Made by a program: the position numbers and the translations under genes. A stretch of DNA of 64,000 bases from Bifidobacterium leontopitheci (GTDB lineage Bacteria; Actinomycetota; Actinomycetes; Actinomycetales; Bifidobacteriaceae): contig NZ_WBVT01000008.1 in the NCBI RefSeq assembly GCF_009193355.1, forward strand, positions 1 through 64,000. Reading direction: 5' to 3'. This document shows, piece after piece, positions 26,562 to 34,646 of this stretch; position 1 is the first letter of the stretch, and the number at the start of each line of letters is the position of its first letter. The notes below the pieces were generated by a model that did no database searches, was not told the origin of the DNA, and saw only the letters and a list, made by a program, of their open reading frames with translations.

Positions 26562-27976
26562 AATGTCCAGTCTACCAGTCGAACGAACACCATGACGCCG
26601 TTGCCGGTATTCGCGACGCTTTCTACCCGGAGACGGCTGTTTCTTGCGATCAGAACTTCCTCCTGACGCTTCTTGGACTTGCTGATTGGTTGGAGATAGA
26701 CGGCGTTGAATCCTGACGGGACAAGGATTCTGACGGCGATTCGGTCAAGGCTCTTGTCGGCGAGCACGCCACCATCAAGCAATGATGTGGCCATGTATCC
26801 GGGATGGTCGTAGAACTTTCCGGGCACGAGGCCAAAGACGTCTTCGACGGAAGACAACCCAAATGTACTCAGCGGCATAAGGCGGTCGACGGTGAACTGT
26901 TTCTGCGTCCAATGGTCGCTCATGGCCTCATCTATCATGTCGATGAGTTCCCGGGTGATGTCGTCCATCGGGGATTGCCCGTACAGCGCCATGTTGATTT
27001 GCTTGAACGTGCCGTCGGTCCATCCGCGCAGCGCCTTCCGCTTCTGTTCGGGAGTGTATTTGTCCCACGGCATACGCACGGTGAAATCGGACAGGCGAGA
27101 GAGCTCGTCATCTGTTGGTTTGATGGCGTTGTGGCTCCAGCGGATGTTCGGGGTCGGCGTCACGCCGTCGCTGAGTCTGTCAGCGTAGATGCGGCGCATG
27201 GCGGCGAGGTCAGCGTTGCGTGGCGCGGCCTTGCCGGCCGCGGCCTTGCCGGCCTCGTACATGGTCTTGGCTTCGCGTTGCGAAGTGGTGAGGACATCGT
27301 TCTTCCATCCGGGGATTGCGGTGCAATGACAGTGACCGTCGTGGAAGCTGCCGCCGAACTTGGCGGTGTCCTTGCTGTGGTAGACGAAACCGCGTCCTGC
27401 GAGCATGACGCAGAACGCACAAGGCCTGATGCCTCCTGTGACGCGCGCCCAGCGCGGTCCGGTGGGGTCCTTGGCGATGTTGTCCTGCATGGTGTAGCGG
27501 GCGGAGGCGCGCACCATGTCTGCCGCCCACTGCATCGCGTCGTCCACGTTCGTCAGACTCGGCCACAGGTCGTCTATGGTCACTCCAGCGCGGCTTCGCC
27601 GGTTGATGGTCTGCTCGTAGGTCAGGCCGTTGTAGTCCGTGTCGTTGAAGCCGCCGGCCATGCGGTAGAGCGTGCGGTCGGGATCGTATATGCCGCCGGC
27701 GTCGAAGTCCTCCATTGTGACGCCGTACGCCTGCTCGTAAGCGTGGCGCACGTCGTTGTAGTAGTCGTTCGCCCGCTGGGACGCATCGCGCGCGTAGTCG
27801 CGCATGATGCCGGTCAGGTCGGCGTCAGAGCGGCCATGTTCGGCCTCGATGGCTGCAGCAGCCTCATCGGCCAGCGTCTCGAGCCCGCTCTGGTACCTCT
27901 TGGTCAGTTGTTCCAGCGTCGCTTCCAGCTGCCGGCGCTTGTCGTCCGATATCGGAGGAAGGTTCGGACTGGCCAT
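26558..27976 (-). CDS. Phage MuF-type head protein with C-terminal ADP-ribosyltransferase-like domain
   Basis: This reads as 472 residues. Residues about 50-230 are a phage Mu gpF-like minor head domain, with C186-x2-C189 and the HDGHCHC zinc-type motif (212-218). Residues about 300-472 follow the order of ADP-ribosyltransferase exoenzymes: R365 (VDRLM), a variant STS motif A396-T397-S398 (YMATSL), a strand RILVPSG, and Q438-E439-E440 before VLIARN, a QxE-type catalytic motif. MuF proteins are packaged in virions, and fusions to toxin domains are known in temperate phages. Its ATG lies inside the portal 3' end and it overlaps the small acidic gene downstream. Confidence 0.78.
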   Translation of the reverse strand: MASPNLPPISDDKRRQLEATLEQLTKRYQSGLETLADEAAAAIEAEHGRSDADLTGIMRDYARDASQRANDYYNDVRHAYEQAYGVTMEDFDAGGIYDPDRTLYRMAGGFNDTDYNGLTYEQTINRRSRAGVTIDDLWPSLTNVDDAMQWAADMVRASARYTMQDNIAKDPTGPRWARVTGGIRPCAFCVMLAGRGFVYHSKDTAKFGGSFHDGHCHCTAIPGWKNDVLTTSQREAKTMYEAGKAAAGKAAPRNADLAAMRRIYADRLSDGVTPTPNIRWSHNAIKPTDDELSRLSDFTVRMPWDKYTPEQKRKALRGWTDGTFKQINMALYGQSPMDDITRELIDMIDEAMSDHWTQKQFTVDRLMPLSTFGLSSVEDVFGLVPGKFYDHPGYMATSLLDGGVLADKSLDRIAVRILVPSGFNAVYLQPISKSKKRQEEVLIARNSRLRVESVANTGNGVMVFVRLVDWTL

Positions 27977-28910
27977 CGGAACCTCCCTGTCTGTTCGCGG
28001 CTACCTGCTCCCGGATCTGGTCTATGTGCTCCTGTGCGCGCACTCGCTGCTGGTATGCGCGGAACGAGGCGAGCTCCTCGGCGGTCAGGCCGAGCTTGGC
28101 GAGGCCCACGTCGCTGTCGCCCCACGCGCTGTTGACGCCGGCGACCTTCGCGTAGTAGTCGGCGCGGGCCGCGTCGCTCACCTCGCGGGTGGGCGCCCAC
28201 AGGGGGCGTATGCCGGTCAGGTCGGGCGGCTCGGCGGTGTTGTCGCGCAACTGCACGGCCATGCCCAGGGCGTTCATGAGCTGCCGGCCGAAGGCGCGGT
28301 TCTGCCGGTTCGCGGTGCGGGTCAATTGGTTCTCGCTGGCGGCCAACGCCTCGGCGCTGGTCGGGTTGCTCAACCGTATGCCCAACTGTTCGGCGGGGAT
28401 GTCGGTCTCGGCGGCGGCGAGCATGGCGATGGTCTCGAGCATGTCGCCGTGGGGCTGCATCGACGCCTGGCTGACCTGTTGGAGCGTGGGGATGTCGCCG
28501 TTCGCGTCGCGGGACACGGCGTTGATGTTGGACACGAGCGCGGTCCACGTGTCCGCGCTGAAGCTTTCGCGGTTCAGGCCGAGGAACCAGATCTTGGGCA
28601 CCGAGTAGAACTCGGCGGACGCCTCCATGCGCACCATGGTGCGCATGGCCATGTCGGTCAGGTTCATGAGCGCGCGGTTGATGCGGCTGCGGCCGAAGGG
28701 CCGGTCCATCTGCCGGTCGTAGACGATGGGCACCACGGCGGTGCGGCCGAGCCGGTTGTCCTGCCGTTCGGCCTCCCACCTGCCGCCGGATTTCCGGCAC
28801 GCGTAGTTGCGGCCGGGCATCCATATGTTGAACGCGGTGAGGTTGCCGTACTTGTCGTTGACGGTGACAGTCAGCTCACGGCCATGAACGCTCCCGAACG
28901 GAACGTGCAC
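27864..28910 (-). pseudogene. Phage portal protein, N-terminally truncated
   Basis: About 348 residues are readable from a GTG at 28910. Sequence such as GLNRESFSADTWTAL, IPTLQQVSQASMQPHGDMLETIAML and LTRTANRQNRAFGRQLMNALGM is typical of SPP1-gp6-like/siphophage portals, which form the DNA gate of the head. Roughly the first 100-130 residues expected of a portal are missing, and the upstream frame meets a stop near 28980 with no good start. The 3' end overlaps the MuF gene by 113 bases. Confidence 0.72.
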
Positions 28911-28981
28911 ACGCTGCTTCCGTCGCAGCTGAACGTCTCGCCGCCGGACTCGTGCGGCGCGGGCTTTCTCGTTCCCCCATT

Positions 28982-29409
28982 ACCCTGTTGAGTAGGTTCC
29001 GATGGTCGGGACTGGGTCGCCATATCACAACTCTCAATACCGTGTGCCGGACGGCAGGAGCCGGGGCAGCGCGGCCAGCAGCATCGGCTCACCGGCATTG
29101 CGGCTCCTTGTTTTGTTGGTGTGTCTCGGTGGCACGGCTTGCATACCTATCATTATTTTGTTATGACACTTATGTAAGCCAAGGAAATAGAGATGATGCA
29201 GGCTGCAGGCCAGCTGCTTATGGGAGATGGCACAGCGCTTGCCCATCGTGCCGCTGGTCATCAATCTGCGTGGCGGCAAGACGTCTCGACCGCAAAAGCC
29301 CCGCAAGCGCATCCGGTTCCACAGACGCGGCAAGCGGCGGTGATGTGGCGCGCAGGCCCCGAGCAACCTCACTGTCCAGAGTCTGCGACGTCTCTCCCCG
29401 AACTACACT
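28982..29409. other. Gene-poor junction inside the prophage remnant
   Basis: About 430 bases upstream of the truncated portal hold no frame I can support. Base composition shifts to a more mixed pattern (ATTATTTTGTTATGACAC near 29150). This is where deletion of the portal 5' end, terminase and early genes must have joined. Confidence 0.5.
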
Positions 29410-29562
29410 ATGACTACCATGAACAGCAAGATATTAGGACAATTCGCAGTATTGTTCGGCGCGATATCACTGAGCGCTGCGATTTTCGACGAGCCAATCG
29501 TAGCAGGCGTCTTCGGACTGTGCGCCGGGCCCCTCGGATACATGGCGGGGAACACGCAATGA
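29410..29562 (+). CDS. Very small membrane protein
   Basis: This reads as 50 residues. Two short hydrophobic segments are seen (LGQFAVLFGAISLSAAIF and VAGVFGLCAGPLGYMAG). An ATG nine bases downstream is an alternative start. The stop overlaps the ATG of the next gene (ATGA), which supports it being real. It resembles small prophage membrane ORFs; no function assigned. Confidence 0.45.
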   Translation: MTTMNSKILGQFAVLFGAISLSAAIFDEPIVAGVFGLCAGPLGYMAGNTQ

Positions 29563-29768
29563 CCATACACTACCTGAGCCTGACGGAGGTCGCCAAAAAA
29601 CTCGGCATCACCAAAGGCGCGCTCGCCCAATACAAGCTCCCCGAACCCGACGTGACCGTCGGCCGCGCCCGCGGCTGGCTGCCGGAGACCATCGATGAAT
29701 GGAACGCGAGCCGTCCCAGTCGCGGCGTCGGCGGCGGCCGGCCCCGCAAGCACAAGGGCGACGACTAG
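29559..29768 (+). CDS. Small helix-turn-helix protein, excisionase-like
   Basis: This reads as 69 residues. LSLTEVAKKLGITKGALAQYKLPEPDV has the winged-helix/MerR-like pattern of phage excisionases and AlpA-type activators, and is followed by VGRARGWLPETIDEWNASRP, the usual second half. A basic GGRPRKHKGDD tail follows. It probably binds DNA; whether it serves excision or regulation cannot be told. It is coupled to the tiny membrane gene before it. No integrase is seen in the window. Confidence 0.65.
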   Translation: MTIHYLSLTEVAKKLGITKGALAQYKLPEPDVTVGRARGWLPETIDEWNASRPSRGVGGGRPRKHKGDD

Positions 29769-29874
29769 ATGGAACAGTGCCCGTGGCATCGCAACCACAG
29801 GCGTTGTCTGTTCCGGACCGTACAGCCGGTCCGCGCCCGGGCCTATACCGAAGTCAAAGGCGGAAGGAGCGCAT

Positions 29875-30066
29875 ATGCTCGGCATCGTCATGACCATAGG
29901 GCTCATCATCGTTACGGCGTTGTGTGCCATCTTCGGCGTTCAGCATCATCTGGACGACAAGGCGAACCGACTCTCGCACGGCAACACGGTCGACCGTGCA
30001 TACTCCAAGGATCTGCGTGACATCTCACGTAAGATGGATCACGGCAAGTACTATCCGTACTGCTGA
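29875..30066 (+). CDS. Small membrane protein
   Basis: This reads as 63 residues. CGGAAGGAGCGCAT precedes the ATG. A hydrophobic segment (MLGIVMTIGLIIVTALCAIFG) is followed by a hydrophilic tail ending in DHGKYYPYC. It is probably a single-pass prophage-associated protein. The strong ribosome binding site is the main evidence. Confidence 0.5.
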   Translation: MLGIVMTIGLIIVTALCAIFGVQHHLDDKANRLSHGNTVDRAYSKDLRDISRKMDHGKYYPYC

Positions 30067-30170
30067 CCGTCCGAGCAGCACACGAAACCAGTGCGGCAGA
30101 TGGTCGCAGCGTCCCGACAGCCGGACGGTGACGCCACGCGCAGCCGCCGACGCGTGTACAGTGACGGTAC

Positions 30171-31529
30171 GTGGTTCAGGTGCATGCAATCAGACGCGCG
30201 TCGGCGGACGCGAAGTATCACGAGATGACGGAGAGGCCCGTGAAGCCGCTTATCCTGCGGCTTTGCGTGCCGGCGGTCGTGTCGAATCTGGTGACGACCG
30301 CGTACAACCTGACCGATACGTTTTTCATCGGACAGCTGGGCACCTCGCAGTCGGGCGCGATCGGCATCGCGTTCTCCATCATGACGGTCATGCAGGCCAT
30401 TGGCTTCTTCTTCGGCCAGGGTGCCGGCAATTCGATGAGCCGCGAACTCGGCAAACGCAACAACGAGCGTGCCGCGCGGCTTCTGGCCGTCGGTTTCGCC
30501 GGTGCGTTCCTGTGCGGTCTGACGCTCGCCGTCATCGGCTTGGCGACCCTGCATCCGCTGGTGGTGATGCTCGGGTCGACGCCGACCATCGCGCCGTACG
30601 CCATCGTGTATCTCACGCCGATCCTCATCGCCGCGCCCTGCGTGTGCGGCTCGTTCGCGCTCAACGGCCTGCTGCGTTACCAAGGCCAGTCCGCGTACGG
30701 CATGATCGGCCTGGTGACCGGCGCGCTGCTGAACTTCCTGCTGGCGCCGTTGTTCATTTTCGTGCTGCACATGGGCATTTTCGGCGCTGGGCTGGCAACC
30801 GGCATCTGCCAGACGGTCAGCTTCCTGATCCTGACGTTCATGAGCCGCCGGTTCGGCGTGATGAAGCTGTCGCTGCGCAACTGCCGTCCGGACACGTTGC
30901 TCATGCGCGAGGTGTGCGGGGGAGGGCTGCCGTCGCTGCTTCGGCAGGGTGCCGGTTCGATCGCGACGACGTGCGTGAACATCGCGGCAAACCCGTTCGG
31001 CGACGCGGCGATCGCCGGCATGGCGATCGTCATGCGCATCATGCTGGCGGCGAACTCGGTAATCATCGGCTTGGGCCAAGGGTTCCAGCCGGTGTGCGGC
31101 TACAATTACGGGGCCGGCCTGTACCGGCGCGTCAAGGAGGCGTACTGGTTCTGCATGACCCTCTCCACCTGCGTGCTGCTGTGCCTGGGAGCTGCGATCT
31201 GGCTGTCCGCCCCGCAGCTGGTGGAGGTGTTCCGCTCCGACCCGGCGGTGGTGTCGGTCGGCGTGGCCGCGTTGCACATCCAATGCTGCACGGTCATGCT
31301 CAACGGCGTGAACATGATGGGCAACATGCTCAGCCAGACCATGGGCAAGACGGTCATCGCCTCGTTCCTCGCCGTGTGCCGCATGGGCCTGTTCCTGGCG
31401 CCCGTGGTGCTGATCCTGCCGCATGTTCTGGGCGTGCTGGGCGTGGAGATGGCGCAGTCCGTGTCGGATGTGCTGTCGTTCGCTGTGACGCTGCCGTTCA
31501 CCGCGCGGCTGCTGCGCGGACTGCGCTAG
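30171..31529 (+). CDS. MATE family multidrug exporter
   Basis: This reads as 452 residues with twelve hydrophobic segments. MATE proteins export drugs or metabolites in exchange for H+ or Na+. AYNLTDTFFIGQLG near the N-terminus and GQGFQPVCGYNYGAG in the second half are MATE signatures. The start is GTG 30171, possibly leaderless (TACAGT at 30157-30162); an internal ATG at 30225 (MTERPVKPLIL) fits the family N-terminus better, so the true start is uncertain. It lies just after the prophage remnant; a long inverted repeat follows its stop. Confidence 0.9.
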   Translation: MVQVHAIRRASADAKYHEMTERPVKPLILRLCVPAVVSNLVTTAYNLTDTFFIGQLGTSQSGAIGIAFSIMTVMQAIGFFFGQGAGNSMSRELGKRNNERAARLLAVGFAGAFLCGLTLAVIGLATLHPLVVMLGSTPTIAPYAIVYLTPILIAAPCVCGSFALNGLLRYQGQSAYGMIGLVTGALLNFLLAPLFIFVLHMGIFGAGLATGICQTVSFLILTFMSRRFGVMKLSLRNCRPDTLLMREVCGGGLPSLLRQGAGSIATTCVNIAANPFGDAAIAGMAIVMRIMLAANSVIIGLGQGFQPVCGYNYGAGLYRRVKEAYWFCMTLSTCVLLCLGAAIWLSAPQLVEVFRSDPAVVSVGVAALHIQCCTVMLNGVNMMGNMLSQTMGKTVIASFLAVCRMGLFLAPVVLILPHVLGVLGVEMAQSVSDVLSFAVTLPFTARLLRGLR

Positions 31530-31533
31530 CCGC

Positions 31534-31602
31534 CCGCGGTTCGTGGTGCGTTTTGCCCGGTTCGCACCCCTGAAACCGGGCGGAACGCACCATGAACCGC
31601 GG
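31534..31602. repeat. 29-bp imperfect inverted repeat after the MATE gene
   Basis: The arms at 31534-31562 and 31574-31602 pair with three wobbles or mismatches. The left arm contains TGGTGCGTTTTGCCCG, also present in the repeat at 36359. The core GCGTTTTGCCCGGTT is one base from that at 509-523. It starts five bases after the MATE stop codon. Confidence 0.8.
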
Positions 31603-31776
31603 AGGACGGGTCTTTCGGCGGGCTTTTCAACAGGCTTCCCGGCGTGTCGCGATTTGCACTTCAAGCGCTTCAGGCTCGTAGCGTTGACATCGTTGGAATC
31701 CGTACCGTCGGGGCCCGCCCGGCCGGAGTGCCGGCTGCGGCGGGAACCTGGCGGCGTCTGATGGAATGGAGTTGAC

Positions 31777-32820
31777 ATGACTGAGACGATGAAGGCCGCA
31801 ATCTTCGTCAAACCCGGCGAGATGACCGTGCGCGAGGTGCCGAAGGCGCGGGTCGAGCAGCCCGGTGACGCGCTGGTGCGTGTGGTGCGCGCCTGCGTGT
31901 GCGGCTCCGACCTGTGGTATTTCCGTGGGGTTTCGCCGCATCCGCAAAACAGCCAGATTGGCCATGAGTCGATCGGCGTGGTCGAGCAGGTGGGCGATGA
32001 GGTCACGTCCGTGCAGCCCGGCGATTTCGTGGTGCTGCCGTTCCCGTACAGCTGTGGCAAGTGCCCGGTGTGCGAGGCCGGCTTCGAGTCCGTGTGCCCG
32101 CACGGCGGCTATTTCGGCGCCAGCCAGGCCGAGTATGTGCGTGTGCCGGAGGCGGACGGCACGTGCGTGAAGGTGCCGGGAAGCCCGGAGGATTATGATG
32201 ACGAGACGCTCGCCTCGCTGCTGACCATCGCCGACGTGATGAGCACCGGCTACCATGCGGCTGTCTCCGCCGAGGTGAGGCCCGGCTATACGGCGGTGGT
32301 GATGGGTGACGGCGCGGTCGGCCTGTGCGGCGTGCTGTCGGCGAAGATGCTGGGTGCGAGCCGCATCATCGCGATGAGCCGTCATGAGGACCGTGCGGCT
32401 GTGGCCCGCGAGTTCGGCGCGACCGACATCGTGCCCGAACGCGATCAGGCGGCGATCGACCGTGTGCTGGGGATGACCGGCGGCTATGGCGCGGACGCGG
32501 TGCTCGAATGCGTCGGGTCGAGGCAGTCGTTCGACACGGCGTTGGGTCTGATCCGTCGTGGCGGCGTCATCGGCCGTGTCGGCCTGCCGCATGATGTGGA
32601 GATCAGCGCCGAAGGCACGTTCTATGGCAACATCGGCATCAAGGGCGGCCCCGCGCCGGTGCGCCACTATGACCTCAAGGCCGGTCTGCTGGACGCGGTG
32701 GTGAACCATGAGATCGATCCCGGCCGCGTGTTCACGGGCGTGTACGACCTCGACCACATTCAGGAGGCTTATGAGGCGATGGACCAGCGTAAGGTCATCA
32801 AGTCGCTGATCCGGTTCTGA
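31777..32820 (+). CDS. Zinc-dependent alcohol dehydrogenase (MDR family)
   Basis: This reads as 347 residues. The catalytic zinc site is C-x-x-D (CVCGSDLW) and GHE (IGHESIGVV). The structural zinc lobe has four cysteines (CGKCPVC and SVCPHGG). The Rossmann motif is GDGAVGLCGVL. It therefore oxidises alcohols or reduces aldehydes with NAD(P); the threonine-dehydrogenase-like/YjgB-Tdh clade is likely, but the substrate is unknown. GGAGTTGAC before the ATG supports the start. It is a single gene, followed by tandem repeats. Confidence 0.92.
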   Translation: MTETMKAAIFVKPGEMTVREVPKARVEQPGDALVRVVRACVCGSDLWYFRGVSPHPQNSQIGHESIGVVEQVGDEVTSVQPGDFVVLPFPYSCGKCPVCEAGFESVCPHGGYFGASQAEYVRVPEADGTCVKVPGSPEDYDDETLASLLTIADVMSTGYHAAVSAEVRPGYTAVVMGDGAVGLCGVLSAKMLGASRIIAMSRHEDRAAVAREFGATDIVPERDQAAIDRVLGMTGGYGADAVLECVGSRQSFDTALGLIRRGGVIGRVGLPHDVEISAEGTFYGNIGIKGGPAPVRHYDLKAGLLDAVVNHEIDPGRVFTGVYDLDHIQEAYEAMDQRKVIKSLIRF

Positions 32821-32845
32821 CGTTGGCCGGCCGGATGCGGCCGTG

Positions 32846-33060
32846 ACGCTCCCCCGTCAGCTTCGCTGACAGCCACCTCCACCGAGGGGGCCAAGGGCAC
32901 CATTGTCCGGCGCATCCACAGCGCTAGGTGACAGCCACCTCCACCGAGGGGGCCAAGGCTGGGCGTCTTATGTGCTGGCGTCGCGTGGGACAGCTCCTCC
33001 ACGGAGCGCGCAAGGGTGCTATCGTCCGGCGGATCCACGGTGATAGGTGACCAGCCCCAC
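32846..33060. repeat. 62-bp-period tandem repeats with CCTCCACCGAGGGGG core
   Basis: A 29-bp sequence (GACAGCCACCTCCACCGAGG...) occurs exactly at 32868-32896 and 32930-32958, with decayed copies near 32989 and 33049. TGTCCGGCGCATCCAC at 32905-32920 recurs as TCGTCCGGCGGATCCAC at 33023-33039. It fills the gap between two convergent genes. Confidence 0.75.
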
Positions 33061-33086
33061 CTCCACGGATGGTCTGCGGCGGCTGA

Positions 33087-34259
33087 TTACAGTCCGAGTA
33101 TCTGCCGTTTCTTCGCGTCGAACTCCTCGGCGGTGAGGATGCCGGCGTCGAGCAGCTCCTTGAGCTTTTTCAACGCGGCCATCTGCTCGTCGAGCGTCAT
33201 GGTGGATGCGGCCGGAGACGGCGTTGCGGTGGTCGCCGCCGGCTGCACGGCCGGTGCAACATCCTGCACCAGGGGAGCGGCGTTCATCGGGTTGATGGAC
33301 TGGGCCATGGCCATGCCGAGCAGCATGCCGCCTTCGCCGAATCCGTGTTCGCCGATCCCCGCCGCGATGCGCTGCTGCGCCGCCATGTTCCCGGCTGCGG
33401 CGGACACGCCTTCATAGGCGGTCACATCCATGCGCTTCGAGGAATACTTGTTCACCAGCTCACGTGATTCGTCCGTGAACTCGATGCTTTCGATGCCTAC
33501 GTTGGTCACTTCGAAGCCGAACCGCGAGCGCCATGTGCCGGCGTTGGCCGGGTCCTCGCGTACGGTGGCGGCGATTGTGTTCGACTGTCCCGGCAGTTGG
33601 GATATCCGGTACTGTTCGGACAGCGAGTTGACGGCGACGCTGAACGACTGGATGAACTCGGAGAGGATCTGCCGTCGCGCCCCGGGGTCGTCGAACGAGT
33701 ACGATGTCGCGTTCGCCGGCACGAAGTTGCGTACGAAGCGTACGGCGTCGACGACTTTGAGCGAGAGTGCACCGCGCGCGCGAATCTCCAGGTCGGTGTC
33801 GTAGAACCGGTCATGGTAGACGAGGGGTGCCGGCGTGCCGAATTTGACGCCGCGGATTTCGCGTAGGTTGATGAACGCCACGTACTTGGTGACGCCGGGT
33901 TGCCCGCCGAACTTGAACCGGTCGGCGACCGTGGTGAAGAGCGAGCCGATGCCGTCGCCGGCGAGCACGCTGTTCTCTCCGTCACGGTATTCGTATCCGC
34001 CTGGTTCGGTGATCACGTTCTCGATGCCGGACTGGCTGAAGATGAAGGCGGCGGTGTTCTCCGGCACGTAGATGCGCGAGCCGTTGCTGATCACGCCGTC
34101 CGAACCGCTGTCGTTGGAGCCGCGTCCGTTGTTCGACCGACGGGGCACGCCGGGCGCGACGACCGTATGTTCGTCGAACGTGTCTGCGGTGATGATGTCT
34201 TTCCACAGGTCGGCGAAGGTGCCGCCGATGGCGCCGGAGAATGCTCTGATGATTGCCAT
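33087..34259 (-). CDS. SPFH-domain protein with C-terminal SHOCT domain
   Basis: This reads as 390 residues. The N-terminal two thirds match the SPFH / virion-core-protein-like YdjI group (RIYVPENTAAFIFSQSG, KYVAFINLREIRG, DLEIRARGALSLKV). An Ala/Pro linker (about 325-355) is followed by a SHOCT module, LKKLKELLDAGILTAEEF. YdjI-type proteins are linked to membrane-stress response and vesicle-like assemblies. It forms a co-directional set with the zinc ribbon and membrane protein genes upstream. Confidence 0.85.
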   Translation of the reverse strand: MAIIRAFSGAIGGTFADLWKDIITADTFDEHTVVAPGVPRRSNNGRGSNDSGSDGVISNGSRIYVPENTAAFIFSQSGIENVITEPGGYEYRDGENSVLAGDGIGSLFTTVADRFKFGGQPGVTKYVAFINLREIRGVKFGTPAPLVYHDRFYDTDLEIRARGALSLKVVDAVRFVRNFVPANATSYSFDDPGARRQILSEFIQSFSVAVNSLSEQYRISQLPGQSNTIAATVREDPANAGTWRSRFGFEVTNVGIESIEFTDESRELVNKYSSKRMDVTAYEGVSAAAGNMAAQQRIAAGIGEHGFGEGGMLLGMAMAQSINPMNAAPLVQDVAPAVQPAATTATPSPAASTMTLDEQMAALKKLKELLDAGILTAEEFDAKKRQILGL

Positions 34260-34363
34260 GTTCGTCTTTCTTCGTCATACGCGGCTTGCCGCCGCCGGCC
34301 GATTGTCCGTCATGCAGTCGACCGGTGGCCGTCGCCGCTGTCGTGCCGTCTGTATGGTCCCTG

Positions 34364-34597
34364 TTACGGCAGCTGCGTGCGTCGGTCGCAGTAGGGGCAT
34401 TGCACGGTCTCGTGGCGTGCGCCGGACAGCGGCGCCCCGCAGCCTTCGCACACGCAGGTCGATTGCGCCGGTTTCACGCCAAGTCCGCTGGCGAACGCGC
34501 CGACAGTGTCCTTGAGCGTGGTCGCCAGCTGTTCGGTGCCGGGGATGGCGTGCGAGAACGGCTTGCCGTCCCCGCTGTCGGAGTTGAACAATCCCAT
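34364..34597 (-). CDS. Small zinc-ribbon protein
   Basis: This reads as 77 residues. A C-terminal rubredoxin-type zinc ribbon has C50/C53 and C67/C70 (CEGCGAPL, CPYCDRRTQL). The start at 34597 (MGLFNSDSG) follows AAAGGAGACCATGAC; an in-frame start 39 bases upstream is less likely. Zinc-ribbon proteins often accompany SPFH and PH-like membrane-stress genes, as here. Confidence 0.75.
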   Translation of the reverse strand: MGLFNSDSGDGKPFSHAIPGTEQLATTLKDTVGAFASGLGVKPAQSTCVCEGCGAPLSGARHETVQCPYCDRRTQLP

Positions 34598-34646
34598 GTC
34601 ATGGTCTCCTTTCCATACGCGGACCGGTCCCGTCACGGCAGGCGGC

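Noticed and set aside
28871..29098. 75-codon frame overlapping the portal 5' end
   Set aside because: Low-complexity, no ribosome binding site, and it reads the portal DNA in another frame.
29769..30020. 83-codon His/Arg-rich frame after the excisionase-like gene
   Set aside because: It overlaps the better-supported gene at 29875, which has a good ribosome binding site and a membrane helix.
30051..32060. 669-codon minus-strand frame over MATE and dehydrogenase genes
   Set aside because: His/Arg/Gln-rich shadow spanning two well-supported genes and the intergenic repeat.
32868..33060. Possible CRISPR array
   Set aside because: Only two exact repeats, with decaying copies and related spacers; it fits a tandem palindromic element, and no cas genes are present.
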